A stretch of DNA of 64,000 nucleotides from the NCBI RefSeq assembly GCF_030161095.1, contig NZ_BSPP01000010.1, forward strand, positions 124,001-188,000, read 5' to 3'. The stretch is from Cypionkella aquatica. Its GTDB lineage: Bacteria; Pseudomonadota; Alphaproteobacteria; Rhodobacterales; Rhodobacteraceae. Positions 44,294 through 53,293 of the stretch are shown one piece after another. Within the stretch, counting starts at the first letter, position 1. Each line of letters opens with the position of its first letter. The notes beneath the pieces are model-generated. The model saw nothing but the letters and a program-made list of their open reading frames with translations, searched no databases and had not been told where the DNA came from. The position numbers and the translations under genes were made by a program.

Positions 44294-44363
44294 ACACAAG
44301 TCGGCCAGTCCGACAGGGAGAATAAAAAGACGTTGAAAAAGGGTCGGCTGTCCGGCCCTTTTT
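44294..44363 (+). ncRNA. Candidate small RNA (about 70 nt) with intrinsic terminator
   Basis: The predicted transcript has a 5' hairpin GTCGG-N5-CCGAC (44300-44314), an AGGGAG-containing single-stranded part, and a terminator hairpin GGGtCGG-CTGT-CCGgCCC ending in five T (44359-44363). A TTG after AGGGAG could in theory start a 30-codon leader peptide, but it runs through the terminator, so RNA is more likely. The rest of the gap (44364-44619) holds nothing I can identify beyond the promoter and 5' region of the next gene. Confidence 0.52.
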
Positions 44364-44619
44364 CCTTTTCAGCCATAGGCTTGCGCTGCAAAGCTGATAG
44401 GCCTGCGCAACTTTGGCAGCTTTAGACCACACGCGAAGACGTGATGTTTTTACCGCTGACTTCCCAAGCGCGCCATGCTATTTGCCAGCCAAATATCACC
44501 CCCGGCCACCGCTTTGGCCTCAGGCAGACCCCAAAAGACCCCATGCGCGCCAGTTCAGGCGCTCAGATCACAAAACCTGTCCGGCGTTTGTCGGGCACTT
44601 CATGAAGAAAGAGACAGTG

Positions 44620-45279
44620 ATGTCGATGACTGCCCTGCACCGCACCCTTGCACTTTCGCTTGGTCTGGCTTTTGCCGCCTCGACTTTGCCGGTTTTCGCC
44701 CAAGAAGCTGCCCCGGCCGAGGGCACCACCGTCGATACCACGGCTCCTGCAGCAGATACGCTGAACATGGGCACCGAAACGAACACCCCGCCCCCACCGC
44801 TGACCCAAGCTGACGCGGCCGAGGGTCAGATCTATCAGCTGGCGACCTTCGACGATTGGTCGCAGCGCTGCACCAAGATGAAAGACGGCTCTGACCCGTG
44901 CGAGCTTTATCAGCTGCTGAAAGACGGCGAAGGCACCAATGTGGCCGAAATCAGCATGTTCGCCCTGCCGGCTGGTGGCAAAGCGGCGGCTGGCGCGACG
45001 ATCATCGCCCCGCTAGAGACTCTGCTGACCGCCAATCTGGTGGTGGGCATTGATGCGGCCAAGCCGAAAGTCTACCCGTTCACCTTCTGCGCCCAACTGG
45101 GTTGCGTCGCGCGGATCGGCTTTACCGCTGACGAAGTGGCTCAGTTCAAAAAGGGCACCAAGGCGACCATCACCATCGTGCCCGCCGCAGCCCCTGATCA
45201 AAAGGTTGAACTGGCCGTGACGCTGAAAGGCTTCACCGCAGGCTATGACGCCGTTGCAGCCACGATGCCGAAGAAGTAA
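44620..45279 (+). CDS. Invasion-associated locus B (IalB) family protein
   Basis: 219 residues from ATG at 44620. Signal peptide of about 26 residues (ending VFA), a Pro/Thr/Ala-rich linker, then the IalB fold at about 72-210 (ATFDDWSQRCTK, DPCELYQLL and FTFCAQLGCVARIGF with four Cys). Periplasmic or outer-membrane-associated. Another ATG six codons upstream (44602) is in frame; the Shine-Dalgarno-like AAAGAGA is closer to 44620. Ends before a strong terminator. Confidence 0.85.
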   Translation: MSMTALHRTLALSLGLAFAASTLPVFAQEAAPAEGTTVDTTAPAADTLNMGTETNTPPPPLTQADAAEGQIYQLATFDDWSQRCTKMKDGSDPCELYQLLKDGEGTNVAEISMFALPAGGKAAAGATIIAPLETLLTANLVVGIDAAKPKVYPFTFCAQLGCVARIGFTADEVAQFKKGTKATITIVPAAAPDQKVELAVTLKGFTAGYDAVAATMPKK

Positions 45280-45300
45280 GTTTTCCACAGAATAACGACA

Positions 45301-45329
45301 AAAGCCCGCCCTGATCCGGCGGGCTTTTT
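45301..45329 (+). terminator. Terminator after the IalB gene
   Basis: 10-bp stem AAAGCCCGCC / GGCGGGCTTT with a 7-nt loop, followed by further T. It sits 22 bp after the stop and is between convergent genes, so it may serve both. Confidence 0.85.
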
Positions 45330-45348
45330 CATGGGCAACAGTCGCCCC

Positions 45349-46560
45349 TCAAGCCGCCTTGCGCAGCACCAGCACCGCGTTCAAGCCGCCAAAAGCAAAG
45401 GCGTTCGACATCACCACATCAACCGCCGCCTGCCGGGCCTGATTGGGCACCACATCCAGCGGACACTCCGGGTCTGCGACCTCGTAGCCGATCGTCGGCG
45501 CGATCACCCCCTGCTGCAATGCCATCAGGCAGGCCAGCAATTCCACCGCTCCGGTGCCGCCAATCAAATGGCCATGCATGGATTTGGTGGACGAGATCAT
45601 CACCCGTTCTGCCGCAGCGCCGAACACCTGCGCAATCGCCGCACATTCGGTCTTGTCATTCGCCGCAGTGCCAGTGCCATGCGCATTGATATAGCCCACC
45701 GCATCCGGCGCGACTTTCGCATCGCGCAGCGCCAGCCTGATCGCGCGGGCAGCACCCTCTTGCGATGGCATCACAATGTCAGACGCATCCGATGTCATCG
45801 CAAAACCAATCACTTCTGCCAGAATTTCGGCCCCGCGTGCGCGCGCATGGTCCAATTCCTCAAACACAAACACCGCCGCCCCCTCGCCCTGCACCATGCC
45901 GCTGCGGTTCAGACTGAACGGACGGCAGGCGGTCTGCGACATCACGCGCAACCCCTCCCACGCCTTGATACCGCCAAAGCACAGCATCGATTCTGATCCG
46001 CCGGTGACCATCACCTTAGCCCCACCACCGCGGATCGCCTGAAACGCCAGGCCCATCGCATGGTTAGAGCTTGCACAGGCGGTGGAGACGCTGAAACTCG
46101 GCCCCCGCAGCCCGAACTGCATCGCCACATGGCTTGCCGCCGCCGAATTCATCAGGCGCGGCACCACAAACGGATGCACCCGGTTTTTATCCTCGGCATA
46201 AACCGCGCGGTAGCTGTCATCCCAAGTGTTGACGCCACCCGCCGCCGTGCCAAGCACCACGCCGCTGTCATCGCCCAGATCACCGTCAAACTGCAGTCCC
46301 GATTGCGAAATCGCCTGCGTTGCCGCCGTCAGCGTGAACTGCGTGAACCGATCATAAAGCGTGATCTGCTGGCGTGAGAACCGCGCCTCGGCATCCCAAT
46401 CGCGCACCTGCCCGCCAATCTGCACGCCCAGCCGATCAAGGTCGCGCACATCCAAAGCGCCAATGCCACAGCGCCCTTCGGCAAAAGCCGCATAGGTCGC
46501 CGCCACATCGCAGGCCAGCGCGTTGACTGTGCCCGCCCCGGTGATAACAACCCGCCTCAT
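45349..46560 (-). CDS. Beta-ketoacyl-ACP synthase (KAS I/II-type)
   Basis: 403 residues. Thiolase-fold condensing enzyme; Cys162 in VSTACASSNHAMG, His294 in NAHGTGTAANDKTE, and Lys326/His331 in SSTKSMHGHLIGGTG. It is not the housekeeping fabF (which is usually in another operon) but is paired with a dedicated acyl carrier protein, overlapping by ATGA. A role in a special acyl chain, e.g. for lipid A, is likely from the context with lpxD. Confidence 0.85.
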   Translation of the reverse strand: MRRVVITGAGTVNALACDVAATYAAFAEGRCGIGALDVRDLDRLGVQIGGQVRDWDAEARFSRQQITLYDRFTQFTLTAATQAISQSGLQFDGDLGDDSGVVLGTAAGGVNTWDDSYRAVYAEDKNRVHPFVVPRLMNSAAASHVAMQFGLRGPSFSVSTACASSNHAMGLAFQAIRGGGAKVMVTGGSESMLCFGGIKAWEGLRVMSQTACRPFSLNRSGMVQGEGAAVFVFEELDHARARGAEILAEVIGFAMTSDASDIVMPSQEGAARAIRLALRDAKVAPDAVGYINAHGTGTAANDKTECAAIAQVFGAAAERVMISSTKSMHGHLIGGTGAVELLACLMALQQGVIAPTIGYEVADPECPLDVVPNQARQAAVDVVMSNAFAFGGLNAVLVLRKAA

Positions 46561-46838
46561 GCAGCTTTCTGGGCAATCAGCCCTTCCACCGCCGCCACGA
46601 TCGACGCCACCGATCCCAGATCGAACGGGCTTTCCGACGGCTCGTTGGCGTTGAATGGCACCGAGATATCAAACGCCTCTTCAATGGCAAAGATCGTCTC
46701 GACCAGCCCAAGGCTATCAATGCCCAGACTGTCCAGCGATTGCCCGGGCGTCACATCGGCCACATCCAGCACCGCTTGTTCGGCGATAATCGCGATAACC
46801 TGGGCCTCAACACTGATCACTTGGCTTTGCATGTTCAT
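46557..46838 (-). CDS. Acyl carrier protein
   Basis: 93 residues. The phosphopantetheine Ser is in SLGIDSLGLVETIF (about 43-56), with helical Ala/Glu-rich surroundings. AAGGA precedes the ATG at 46838. It lies between lpxD and the ketosynthase, suggesting a dedicated carrier (like AcpXL for long lipid-A chains in rhizobia), though it is not clearly AcpXL. Confidence 0.85.
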   Translation of the reverse strand: MNMQSQVISVEAQVIAIIAEQAVLDVADVTPGQSLDSLGIDSLGLVETIFAIEEAFDISVPFNANEPSESPFDLGSVASIVAAVEGLIAQKAA

Positions 46839-46872
46839 CGGATGGTTTCCTTGCGCATCATGTCCGCACCAC

Positions 46873-47964
46873 TTACTCCGCGTCAGGTAACAAAGATGTG
46901 GCCTTCTCCAACGCCGCCACCCGTCCCGCCAGCCGAGGCAAACGTCGCAGCGCCTTTTGCATCTCGACATGGGTTTCCATCTTGACCGCAGGATAGCCCA
47001 AAAGCACGCGGCCCGCAGGGGCATTGGTGAAAATTTTCGTAGCCCCCCCGGCGATCACATCATCGCCGACAAAGATGTTGTCATTCACCCCGCATTGTCC
47101 GCCCAACACCACCCGATCGCCAATCTTGGCCGAGCCCGCAATCCCAACCTGCCCGCACAGCAAGCAATCGCGCCCGACCTGCACGTTATGCCCTATATGC
47201 ACAAGGTTATCGAGCTTTGTGCCCGCGCCAATCACAGTGTCGCGGATGGTGCCGCGATCAATCGCAACATTCGCGCCCAACTCGACATCATCGCCCAAGG
47301 TGACAGCCCCCAGCGAATGTATCCGCGTCCAGCTTTGCGCGCGAATTTCATCACGTTTTCCAAGGCTTGCGCGGATTTCTTCAACCCCGGATTTCTCGGG
47401 CGTCACAAAGGAAAACCCATCCGCCCCAACCACAGCGCCCGGCTGGCAGATAAACCGATGCCCAATCTTGACGCGAGCGCCGATCCGCGCGCCCTGCAAG
47501 ATCAATGCATCGTCACCGATCACAGCGCCCTCGGCAATCGAGACATGGCTGGCAATCCGCGCCTTTGCCCCAATCCGCACATCCGCGCCGATAACCACAA
47601 ACGGCCCAATCGCAGCACCGTCCCCGATCACGGCTGACGCGTCAACCAAAGCCATAGGATGCACACCCGGCGCAATCGCAGGCCCCGGATCCAACAGCAC
47701 CGACAGCCCCGCCATCGCAAGCCGCCCCCGCGGTGCAAAAATCACCGCTTTCAGCCCCAAGGCCCGCCAATCCGCCCCCGGCCACAGCATCGCCGCCTGC
47801 GCGCGCCCCTCTGCAAGGCCGCCCGCATAGCGCGGATCCATCGCCAAAGCCAAATCCTGCGGCCCCGCCGTTGCAGGCTCGGATGCGCGGGCCACGATCA
47901 GGTCAAGATCGCCCTCGGCCTCGGCGCCAAGCGCCTGCGCTATGTCACGGATCGAATGGGCCAT
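46873..47964 (-). CDS. lpxD: UDP-3-O-acylglucosamine N-acyltransferase
   Basis: 363 residues. N-terminal uridine-binding domain then the left-handed beta-helix of hexapeptide repeats (residues about 105-320, IG/VI triplets), with the catalytic His in [17 protein letters not shown] precedes ATG 47964. Acts in lipid A synthesis. The gene is away from the usual bamA-fabZ-lpxA group, at the head of an operon with acp and a ketosynthase. Confidence 0.93.
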   Translation of the reverse strand: MAHSIRDIAQALGAEAEGDLDLIVARASEPATAGPQDLALAMDPRYAGGLAEGRAQAAMLWPGADWRALGLKAVIFAPRGRLAMAGLSVLLDPGPAIAPGVHPMALVDASAVIGDGAAIGPFVVIGADVRIGAKARIASHVSIAEGAVIGDDALILQGARIGARVKIGHRFICQPGAVVGADGFSFVTPEKSGVEEIRASLGKRDEIRAQSWTRIHSLGAVTLGDDVELGANVAIDRGTIRDTVIGAGTKLDNLVHIGHNVQVGRDCLLCGQVGIAGSAKIGDRVVLGGQCGVNDNIFVGDDVIAGGATKIFTNAPAGRVLLGYPAVKMETHVEMQKALRRLPRLAGRVAALEKATSLLPDAE

Positions 47965-48043
47965 TTTATCCTCCGGCGGTTTGCGGAAGGTGTAACGTGG
48001 ATAAGTGGTAGCGTGAACCACCAATATCACTACCGATAGAGAC

Positions 48044-48106
48044 TTGTCCCAGCGGGGACAGATTCCACGATCACAACCAACGGGCATTTGTCCCCGCGGG
48101 GACAGA
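48044..48106. promoter_or_regulatory. Two 19-bp palindromic sites upstream of lpxD
   Basis: TTGTCCCAGCGGGGACAGA (48044-48062) and TTGTCCCCGCGGGGACAGA (48088-48106) differ by one base. The second contains the perfect palindrome TGTCCCCGCGGGGACA. They are 44 bp apart, about four helical turns, in the 177-bp gap between the L,D-transpeptidase stop and lpxD. Probably sites for a dimeric regulator of the lpxD operon. Confidence 0.62.
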
Positions 48107-48141
48107 AATTGCTGTGAACGACGCTTGCGCGGGCCGTCAGA

Positions 48142-49761
48142 TCAGCCCTGCACTTGCGGCAATTCTACCCCTGCGTCGCGCAATGCCTCGAACAATTCCG
48201 CATCGCGCCCGTAGATATCGCGGCGATACGACATGCCCGTTTTGGTTGGCCAAGCGGTGTAATACACCAGATGCACTGGCACCGGCACATCCAGCGAGAC
48301 CGCGCTTTCATTGCTGCTGTCCAGATGCTCTTGGAACAGCCCTTTGGGATCCGCGCTTTGTTTGCCCAGCAGCGTATAGGCAAAATCAAACGGATCGCCC
48401 AACCGGATGCAGCCATGGCTGAAGGCGCGCACTTCATTGGCAAACAGCGCCTTGGCGGGCGTGTCGTGCAGATAGATATTGTATTGGTTGGGGAACATGA
48501 ATTTCACCTTGCCCAACGCATTGCCATCCGAAGGCGGCTGACGCAGCCCGAACGGGAAACTGGACGCGCTATAGGCCGCGAAATTCACCGATCCGCGCGG
48601 CACCACCCGGCCCTTGCCGTCAATCACCTGCAAATGCCCGACGGCATTGCGGTTGCGCTGCAGCATCGGCAAATATTCCCGCACGATGATCGAGCGCGGC
48701 ACCCCCCAACTGGGGTTGATCACCATATATTCCATCTCATCCGAAAATTCCGGCGTGCGCATATCTGGGCTGCTTTTGCCCACCACAGCACGGGTCTGGA
48801 AAGTCACCGCGCCATCATCAATGATCTTGGCGGTGAAATCGGCCTGATTGACCCAGATATGCCGCTTGCCCAGATCGGTATGCGCCATCCAGCGCATCCG
48901 CTCCAACGCGACGGTCACCGATTGCAAGCGCGCAGCAGGCGGCGTGTTCAGCGCCTCGATTGTCGAATCTCCGGCCACGCCATCAGCGGCCAATCCTTGA
49001 TCCAGCTGATAGCGCTGCACCGCCCGCTGCATCTGCCCGTCATAGCTGGCGGTGGCCGAGCGGCCCATATAGCCAAGCTCGATCAGCCGATTGCGCAGCG
49101 CAACCACAGCATCGCCGCTGTCACCGGGGGCAAGTTTGCTGGCCGAAATCCCGATCATCGATGGTGCTTCGCGCTCCAGACGCAGCTTTTCCTTCATCAG
49201 CCGCGCATATTCCGGGCTTTCGGGCAGCAGTGACGCCAGATAGGCCTCTGGCGACGCGCTTGCCAGCAAGCCTGCCAGCAACACCGCCGGATCAGGGCGC
49301 AAAATCTCGCGCACAATGGTGGGATCAATCTTTTTAGGCGTCAGCGCACCGGAACTGACATCGCGCGCATAAGACAGATAGGCCAGCGTCATCGCCACTT
49401 CCAGCCGACCCCGGTCGCCTTCCGTCACCGCCGCTTTCGCAAGCCCGATCAACGCCGCCGGATCATAGCGGGTGACAGGCAAGCCCTGCGCCGCCGCCGT
49501 TGACAGCGCCATGATCAACGCATGCCGCCGCGCCTGATCCTGCGGGCCAGTCCAGATCGGCTGGAACCCATGCTCGCGGTAAAACGTCGCCACAGCCTCA
49601 TTCTGCGCCGAGGCTTCGGCCAAAGACCGCGTGAAGGCATCGGTTTGCGCCATAACCGGCGCGGACCACGTCAAAGCCAATGTCAGCGCCGTGGTGGCTG
49701 TCAGGTTGCGGATAACTCCGCAGGCGCGCGCGGAAAGACTGATATGCACGATGATTCCCAT
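48142..49761 (-). CDS. L,D-transpeptidase (YcbB/LdtD-like)
   Basis: 539 residues. N-terminal signal sequence ending in APVMA, a helical scaffold, a peptidoglycan-binding domain near 215-265 (LAPGDSGDAVVALRNRLIELGYM), and the YkuD catalytic domain from about 300, with the SHGCIRLGDP motif carrying the nucleophile Cys and the preceding His (HDTPAK). Makes 3-3 cross-links in peptidoglycan. Divergent from the YcbK/DUF882 gene, as ycbB-ycbK in E. coli are also linked. Confidence 0.9.
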   Translation of the reverse strand: MGIIVHISLSARACGVIRNLTATTALTLALTWSAPVMAQTDAFTRSLAEASAQNEAVATFYREHGFQPIWTGPQDQARRHALIMALSTAAAQGLPVTRYDPAALIGLAKAAVTEGDRGRLEVAMTLAYLSYARDVSSGALTPKKIDPTIVREILRPDPAVLLAGLLASASPEAYLASLLPESPEYARLMKEKLRLEREAPSMIGISASKLAPGDSGDAVVALRNRLIELGYMGRSATASYDGQMQRAVQRYQLDQGLAADGVAGDSTIEALNTPPAARLQSVTVALERMRWMAHTDLGKRHIWVNQADFTAKIIDDGAVTFQTRAVVGKSSPDMRTPEFSDEMEYMVINPSWGVPRSIIVREYLPMLQRNRNAVGHLQVIDGKGRVVPRGSVNFAAYSASSFPFGLRQPPSDGNALGKVKFMFPNQYNIYLHDTPAKALFANEVRAFSHGCIRLGDPFDFAYTLLGKQSADPKGLFQEHLDSSNESAVSLDVPVPVHLVYYTAWPTKTGMSYRRDIYGRDAELFEALRDAGVELPQVQG

Positions 49762-50127
49762 TGCTAGGGCGCGTCCTGCTGCGCAAGACTGACCCAGTCG
49801 CGTCTGATAGTGTTTTACTTAGAAAAGCTTGGGTGAAATCTGCGGAACTGTAAACTCGCCTTAACCCTTCGGCCTGCATCTGGGTCGCTACTTCCTGCGC
49901 GATTGTCGCATATTCGCCACGAATATGGCAGTTGCGGAAATCCCCACTTGGTTCCCTCAAATTCAGCAATTTTTTGCCTATTGCCGTCAGACTGGGATTC
50001 GGCGGCCAATCTGTTCTTTGGCTTCACCGCAAGCTGTGTCATAACGACTGGGCACTTGGGGATGAAGTGACGAACAGAACCGCAACTTCAGGCGGTCAAA
50101 GACCAGCGATCGGGACAGGCGCAAAGA
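49762..50127. promoter_or_regulatory. Divergent promoter region with a 19-bp dyad
   Basis: This 366-bp gap between divergent wall genes holds no convincing gene. It contains the perfect dyad CATATTCG-CCA-CGAATATG at 49909-49927, about 150 bp before the L,D-transpeptidase and 200 bp before the hydrolase, a good candidate operator for both. Short minus-strand frames here have no support. Confidence 0.6.
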
Positions 50128-50697
50128 ATGGCGAATATGAACTTGAACGGGATCACGCGGCGCGGGCTGCTTGGCGTTTTCGCGGCAACTGCCGTGGTTG
50201 CAGCCCCGACATACTCCAATGCTTTCGGCCTTTTGAAGGGCGCAGGCGACATACGACGGATCCGGATGTATTCCGGCCGCACCGGGGAAAGCATCGACAC
50301 GATCTACTGGGTCGAGGGCGAATACATTCCCGAAGTGACCAAAGAAATCAATCACTTCATGCGCGACTGGCGCTCTGACGAAGTTGTGGGTATGGACCCG
50401 CGCAATTATGACATCATCGCAGCCGCCCACCGTCTGCTGGATGTCCGCGAGCCTTACATGTTGCTGTCAGGCTATCGCAGCCCTTCCACCAATGCGATGT
50501 TGCGCTCGCACTCGCGCGGTGTTGCAAAACACTCGCTGCACATGAAGGGCATGGCCGCAGATCTGCGGTTGAAGTCGCGCTCGGTGGGCCAGATGGCAAA
50601 AGCCGCAGAGGCATGTTCGGCGGGCGGCGTGGGCCATTATTACGGCTCCAACTTCGTGCACATGGATTGCGGCCCCGTGCGCAGCTGGGGTGGCTAA
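50128..50697 (+). CDS. YcbK/DUF882 family peptidoglycan hydrolase-like protein
   Basis: 189 residues. A Tat-type signal sequence (ITRRGLLGVFAATAVV) is followed by a metallopeptidase M15-like domain: SLHMKGMAADLRL (His and Asp ligands) and FVHMDCG (His). Expected to cleave peptidoglycan peptides in the periplasm. Divergent from the L,D-transpeptidase; a terminator follows. Confidence 0.87.
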   Translation: MANMNLNGITRRGLLGVFAATAVVAAPTYSNAFGLLKGAGDIRRIRMYSGRTGESIDTIYWVEGEYIPEVTKEINHFMRDWRSDEVVGMDPRNYDIIAAAHRLLDVREPYMLLSGYRSPSTNAMLRSHSRGVAKHSLHMKGMAADLRLKSRSVGQMAKAAEACSAGGVGHYYGSNFVHMDCGPVRSWGG

Positions 50698-50734
50698 GGC
50701 GGCTTTTCGCCAAGGTTACAGCCAAGTTTAAGCA

Positions 50735-50766
50735 AAAAGGCGCCCATCGCGGCGCCTTTTGTTTTT
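50735..50766. terminator. Bidirectional-looking terminator
   Basis: Perfect 10-bp stem AAAAGGCGCC / GGCGCCTTTT with a 6-nt loop between convergent genes; T-rich on plus (TTTTGTTTTT) and on minus. Confidence 0.85.
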
Positions 50767-50823
50767 AGCAGATGTGCAAAAGCGGCAGCAGCGTTTCCAA
50801 ACCGCGGACAATCCTATCCGCGC

Positions 50824-51576
50824 TTAATCCTGATCATCAGACATCGGCGCAAACGATCCGGTCAGCGTCGATTTGCCCCGGAAGCCTTGCGCCACCACGA
50901 ATTTCTCGGAACTATCCGCCCTGCTGGCGGGCGGCTTGACGTTGGCGACTTTGTTGAACGACTTTTTCAGCTGCGTTTGCATCTCGGCTTCCGCGCCACC
51001 GGCCAGCACCTTGGCAACAAAAGTGCCACCCTCTTCCAGCACGTCAAAGGCAAATGCCAAAGCCGCCTCGATCAGCGCAATGATCCGCAGGTGGTCGGTG
51101 CCCTTATGCCCCGAGGCCGAGGCCGCCATATCCGACATCACCACATCAGCCTTGCCGCCCAGCCAGCCCTTGACCAGCGCATCTGCTTCCTCTGACAGAA
51201 AATCCAACTGATGGATCTGCGCGCCTGCAATGCCTTCAATTTCCTGCAAATCGACGCCCAAAACGGTGCCGATCGGCTTTTTCGGATTATCGCCTTGGGC
51301 GTTGACCCGCTTGACCGCCACCTGACACCAACCGCCCGGCGCGCAGCCAAGGTCAACCACACGCGCCCCCGGCACGAGGAAATTGTATTTATCGTCCAGC
51401 TCTAGGATCTTGTAAGCCGCACGCCCGCGATAGCCCTCTTTCTTGGCCCGGATCACGTAAGGATCGTTCAACTGCCGCTCAAGCCACAGCGTCGAGGACA
51501 GCTTGCGCCCCTTGGCGGTTTTGACGCGCACGCGCAGATCGCGCTGACCCCGGCCTGATGTATTCTTTTCAGTCAT
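50824..51576 (-). CDS. rlmE: 23S rRNA 2'-O-methyltransferase (U2552)
   Basis: 250 residues. FtsJ fold: motif [17 protein letters not shown], with the Lys-Asp-Lys-Glu set including the Lys in the [14 protein letters not shown] stretch, the Asp in MSDMAAS and the Lys in VAKVLAGG. It overlaps the ppx/gppA stop as ATGA. The protein has a basic N-terminus and tail slightly longer than E. coli RlmE. Confidence 0.93.
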   Translation of the reverse strand: MTEKNTSGRGQRDLRVRVKTAKGRKLSSTLWLERQLNDPYVIRAKKEGYRGRAAYKILELDDKYNFLVPGARVVDLGCAPGGWCQVAVKRVNAQGDNPKKPIGTVLGVDLQEIEGIAGAQIHQLDFLSEEADALVKGWLGGKADVVMSDMAASASGHKGTDHLRIIALIEAALAFAFDVLEEGGTFVAKVLAGGAEAEMQTQLKKSFNKVANVKPPASRADSSEKFVVAQGFRGKSTLTGSFAPMSDDQD

Positions 51577-52706
51577 TCAAAAGGCCCGTCCTCTAACACG
51601 CCATCGGCGCTCATCTGTGCATATAGAAGCCCTTCGCGCAAACCACGGTCTGCGACAGAAAGGCGATCTGTTGGCCATATCCGCATCAGCGCCTGAAGGA
51701 TAGCCGCGCCGGACATGATCAGCGTATGTCTGTCACGCCCGATCCGCGGATCAGTGCGCCGCCCTTCCGGGCCAAGCGTCAGATACTCCCGAATAACGCT
51801 GTCGATTTGATCCGAGGTCATCTGCAGCCCATCAACCTTGGTGCGATCATAGCGCCGCAATCCCAGATAGCTGGCCGCCACCGTGGTCACCGTTCCCGAA
51901 GTGCCGATGATCTGAAAGCCTTCGCGCTTTTGCGCCGCAGCATAAGGGCTGAAAGAGGCCAGATTCTCTTCAAAAAACCAACTCATCAGTGCAAAGCGCG
52001 CGGCATCATCCTCGACATCCTGAAACTGATCCTTCAGGGTCGCCACCCCCAGCGGCACCGAGATCCAATCCACCACCTTTGCCCCGGCAGGGTCAGCCTG
52101 AAAGCCGCGGTGCAGCCGCATGATCGAACGCGGCCGATCTTCCGGCGTCACCCCCGACAAATCAATCCACACCAGTTCGGTCGATCCCCCGCCGATATCA
52201 ACCACCAACAACTGCTCGGTCGAGCGGTTCACCAAAGGCGCGCAAGAGATCACCGCAAGCCGCGCTTCTTCCTCGGCCGGAATGATCTCAACAATCAGCC
52301 CGGTTTCCCGCCGCACCTGCCGCATGAATTCCTTTGAATTGCGGGCCCGGCGACACGCTTCGGTCGCCACAAACCGCATGCGTGTGACGCCATGCTGTTC
52401 GATCTTTTTCTGACAGATCCGCAACGCCTGCATCGTGCGCCCCATCGAGGCACGACCAAGCCTGCCCGAGGCTTCCAGCCCCGCGCCCAGTTGGACAGTC
52501 TTAGAAAAGCTGTCCACAACCACAAACTGACTGCCCCGTGGTTGGGCAATCAACATGCGGCACGCATTTGTGCCCAAGTCCACGGCAGCATAAAGCCCCT
52601 TGGAACCCAGGCCGGGGGGGGCCGACGGGTCAGTTTCACGGAAAGCAGCCTGTGCCTCAACCGCTGTTTGCATCGCGTCCGCCCCCAAGGGACGCTCGGG
52701 CGCCAT
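51573..52706 (-). CDS. Ppx/GppA family phosphatase
   Basis: 377 residues. ASKHA fold: phosphate loops [11 protein letters not shown] (about 43-53) and [11 protein letters not shown] (about 165-175), plus [11 protein letters not shown] (about 264-274). Hydrolyses polyphosphate and/or (p)ppGpp pentaphosphate; which one is not clear. Pro/Ala-rich N-terminus. Translationally coupled to rlmE. Confidence 0.88.
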   Translation of the reverse strand: MAPERPLGADAMQTAVEAQAAFRETDPSAPPGLGSKGLYAAVDLGTNACRMLIAQPRGSQFVVVDSFSKTVQLGAGLEASGRLGRASMGRTMQALRICQKKIEQHGVTRMRFVATEACRRARNSKEFMRQVRRETGLIVEIIPAEEEARLAVISCAPLVNRSTEQLLVVDIGGGSTELVWIDLSGVTPEDRPRSIMRLHRGFQADPAGAKVVDWISVPLGVATLKDQFQDVEDDAARFALMSWFFEENLASFSPYAAAQKREGFQIIGTSGTVTTVAASYLGLRRYDRTKVDGLQMTSDQIDSVIREYLTLGPEGRRTDPRIGRDRHTLIMSGAAILQALMRIWPTDRLSVADRGLREGLLYAQMSADGVLEDGPFE

Positions 52707-52968
52707 AATCGCCCTCCATAGGTGGTTGCGCTAAAGGTAGACCCGTTGGCGGCAAGTGGCAAGCGCCCTCCCCCAAGCCTGTGCAGACGGCGGGCCTTGG
52801 GTTCATAGAGATGATGAAAACTTCTCCATTTACGAGCACTGGCCGCATGATTGGTTTGCAGCTAGCTACGGGCATGGTCGCTGCCAGCATGCGCCATGTC
52901 GAAAACCGACCCTGACTGTCGCATGGGCGCGCTTAGAACGGGTGAGAATTGGGTGGAAGGAATCAACA

Positions 52969-53271
52969 ATGCCAGACGTAATCGTGGTGTTTTGGCGCGA
53001 CATTCCGGCTCAGGTGATTGTGGGCAAGGGACGCGCTGCGTCGAAGGTGCAATTGCCCGAGCGCTTTGAGCAGGCAATTGACCGTTGTGCGATGAAAATT
53101 GGTGCCAAGGACGCGGATGCCTATTTGGGGGAATGGCGCAAGGCCGCACCCTATGCGGTGGACGGCGAGGCCGCCGACGTCGCAGCGTCCGAGGCCGCAA
53201 AACTGGATGCCACCTATGACACAGAGCGCCTGAAAGCGCTGATCAACGCCGAGGGCTGGGCGCAAGCCTGA
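52969..53271 (+). CDS. 'Virulence factor' family small protein (100 aa)
   Basis: Starts MPDVIVVFWRDIPAQVIVG. It fits a small family often annotated as virulence factor, found in alphaproteobacteria beside folate-dependent methyl-transfer genes. ATG at 52969 follows GGAAGG. The name is historic; the context (methylenetetrahydrofolate reductase, methyltransferase) suggests a metabolic role. The 52707-52968 region upstream has no gene I believe. Confidence 0.72.
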   Translation: MPDVIVVFWRDIPAQVIVGKGRAASKVQLPERFEQAIDRCAMKIGAKDADAYLGEWRKAAPYAVDGEAADVAASEAAKLDATYDTERLKALINAEGWAQA

Positions 53272-53293
53272 CCGCATCTAAGGGGAGGCCCGC

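Noticed and set aside
33348-48106. Reading the palindromes as canonical parS sites
   Set aside because: They share size and symmetry with parS but not the TGTTNCACGTGNAACA bases, and lie outside the prophage and away from any par gene.
52756-52968. N-terminal extension of the 'virulence factor' frame
   Set aside because: The family starts at the MPDVIVVFW segment and the good ribosome binding site is at 52960; the upstream codons look non-coding.
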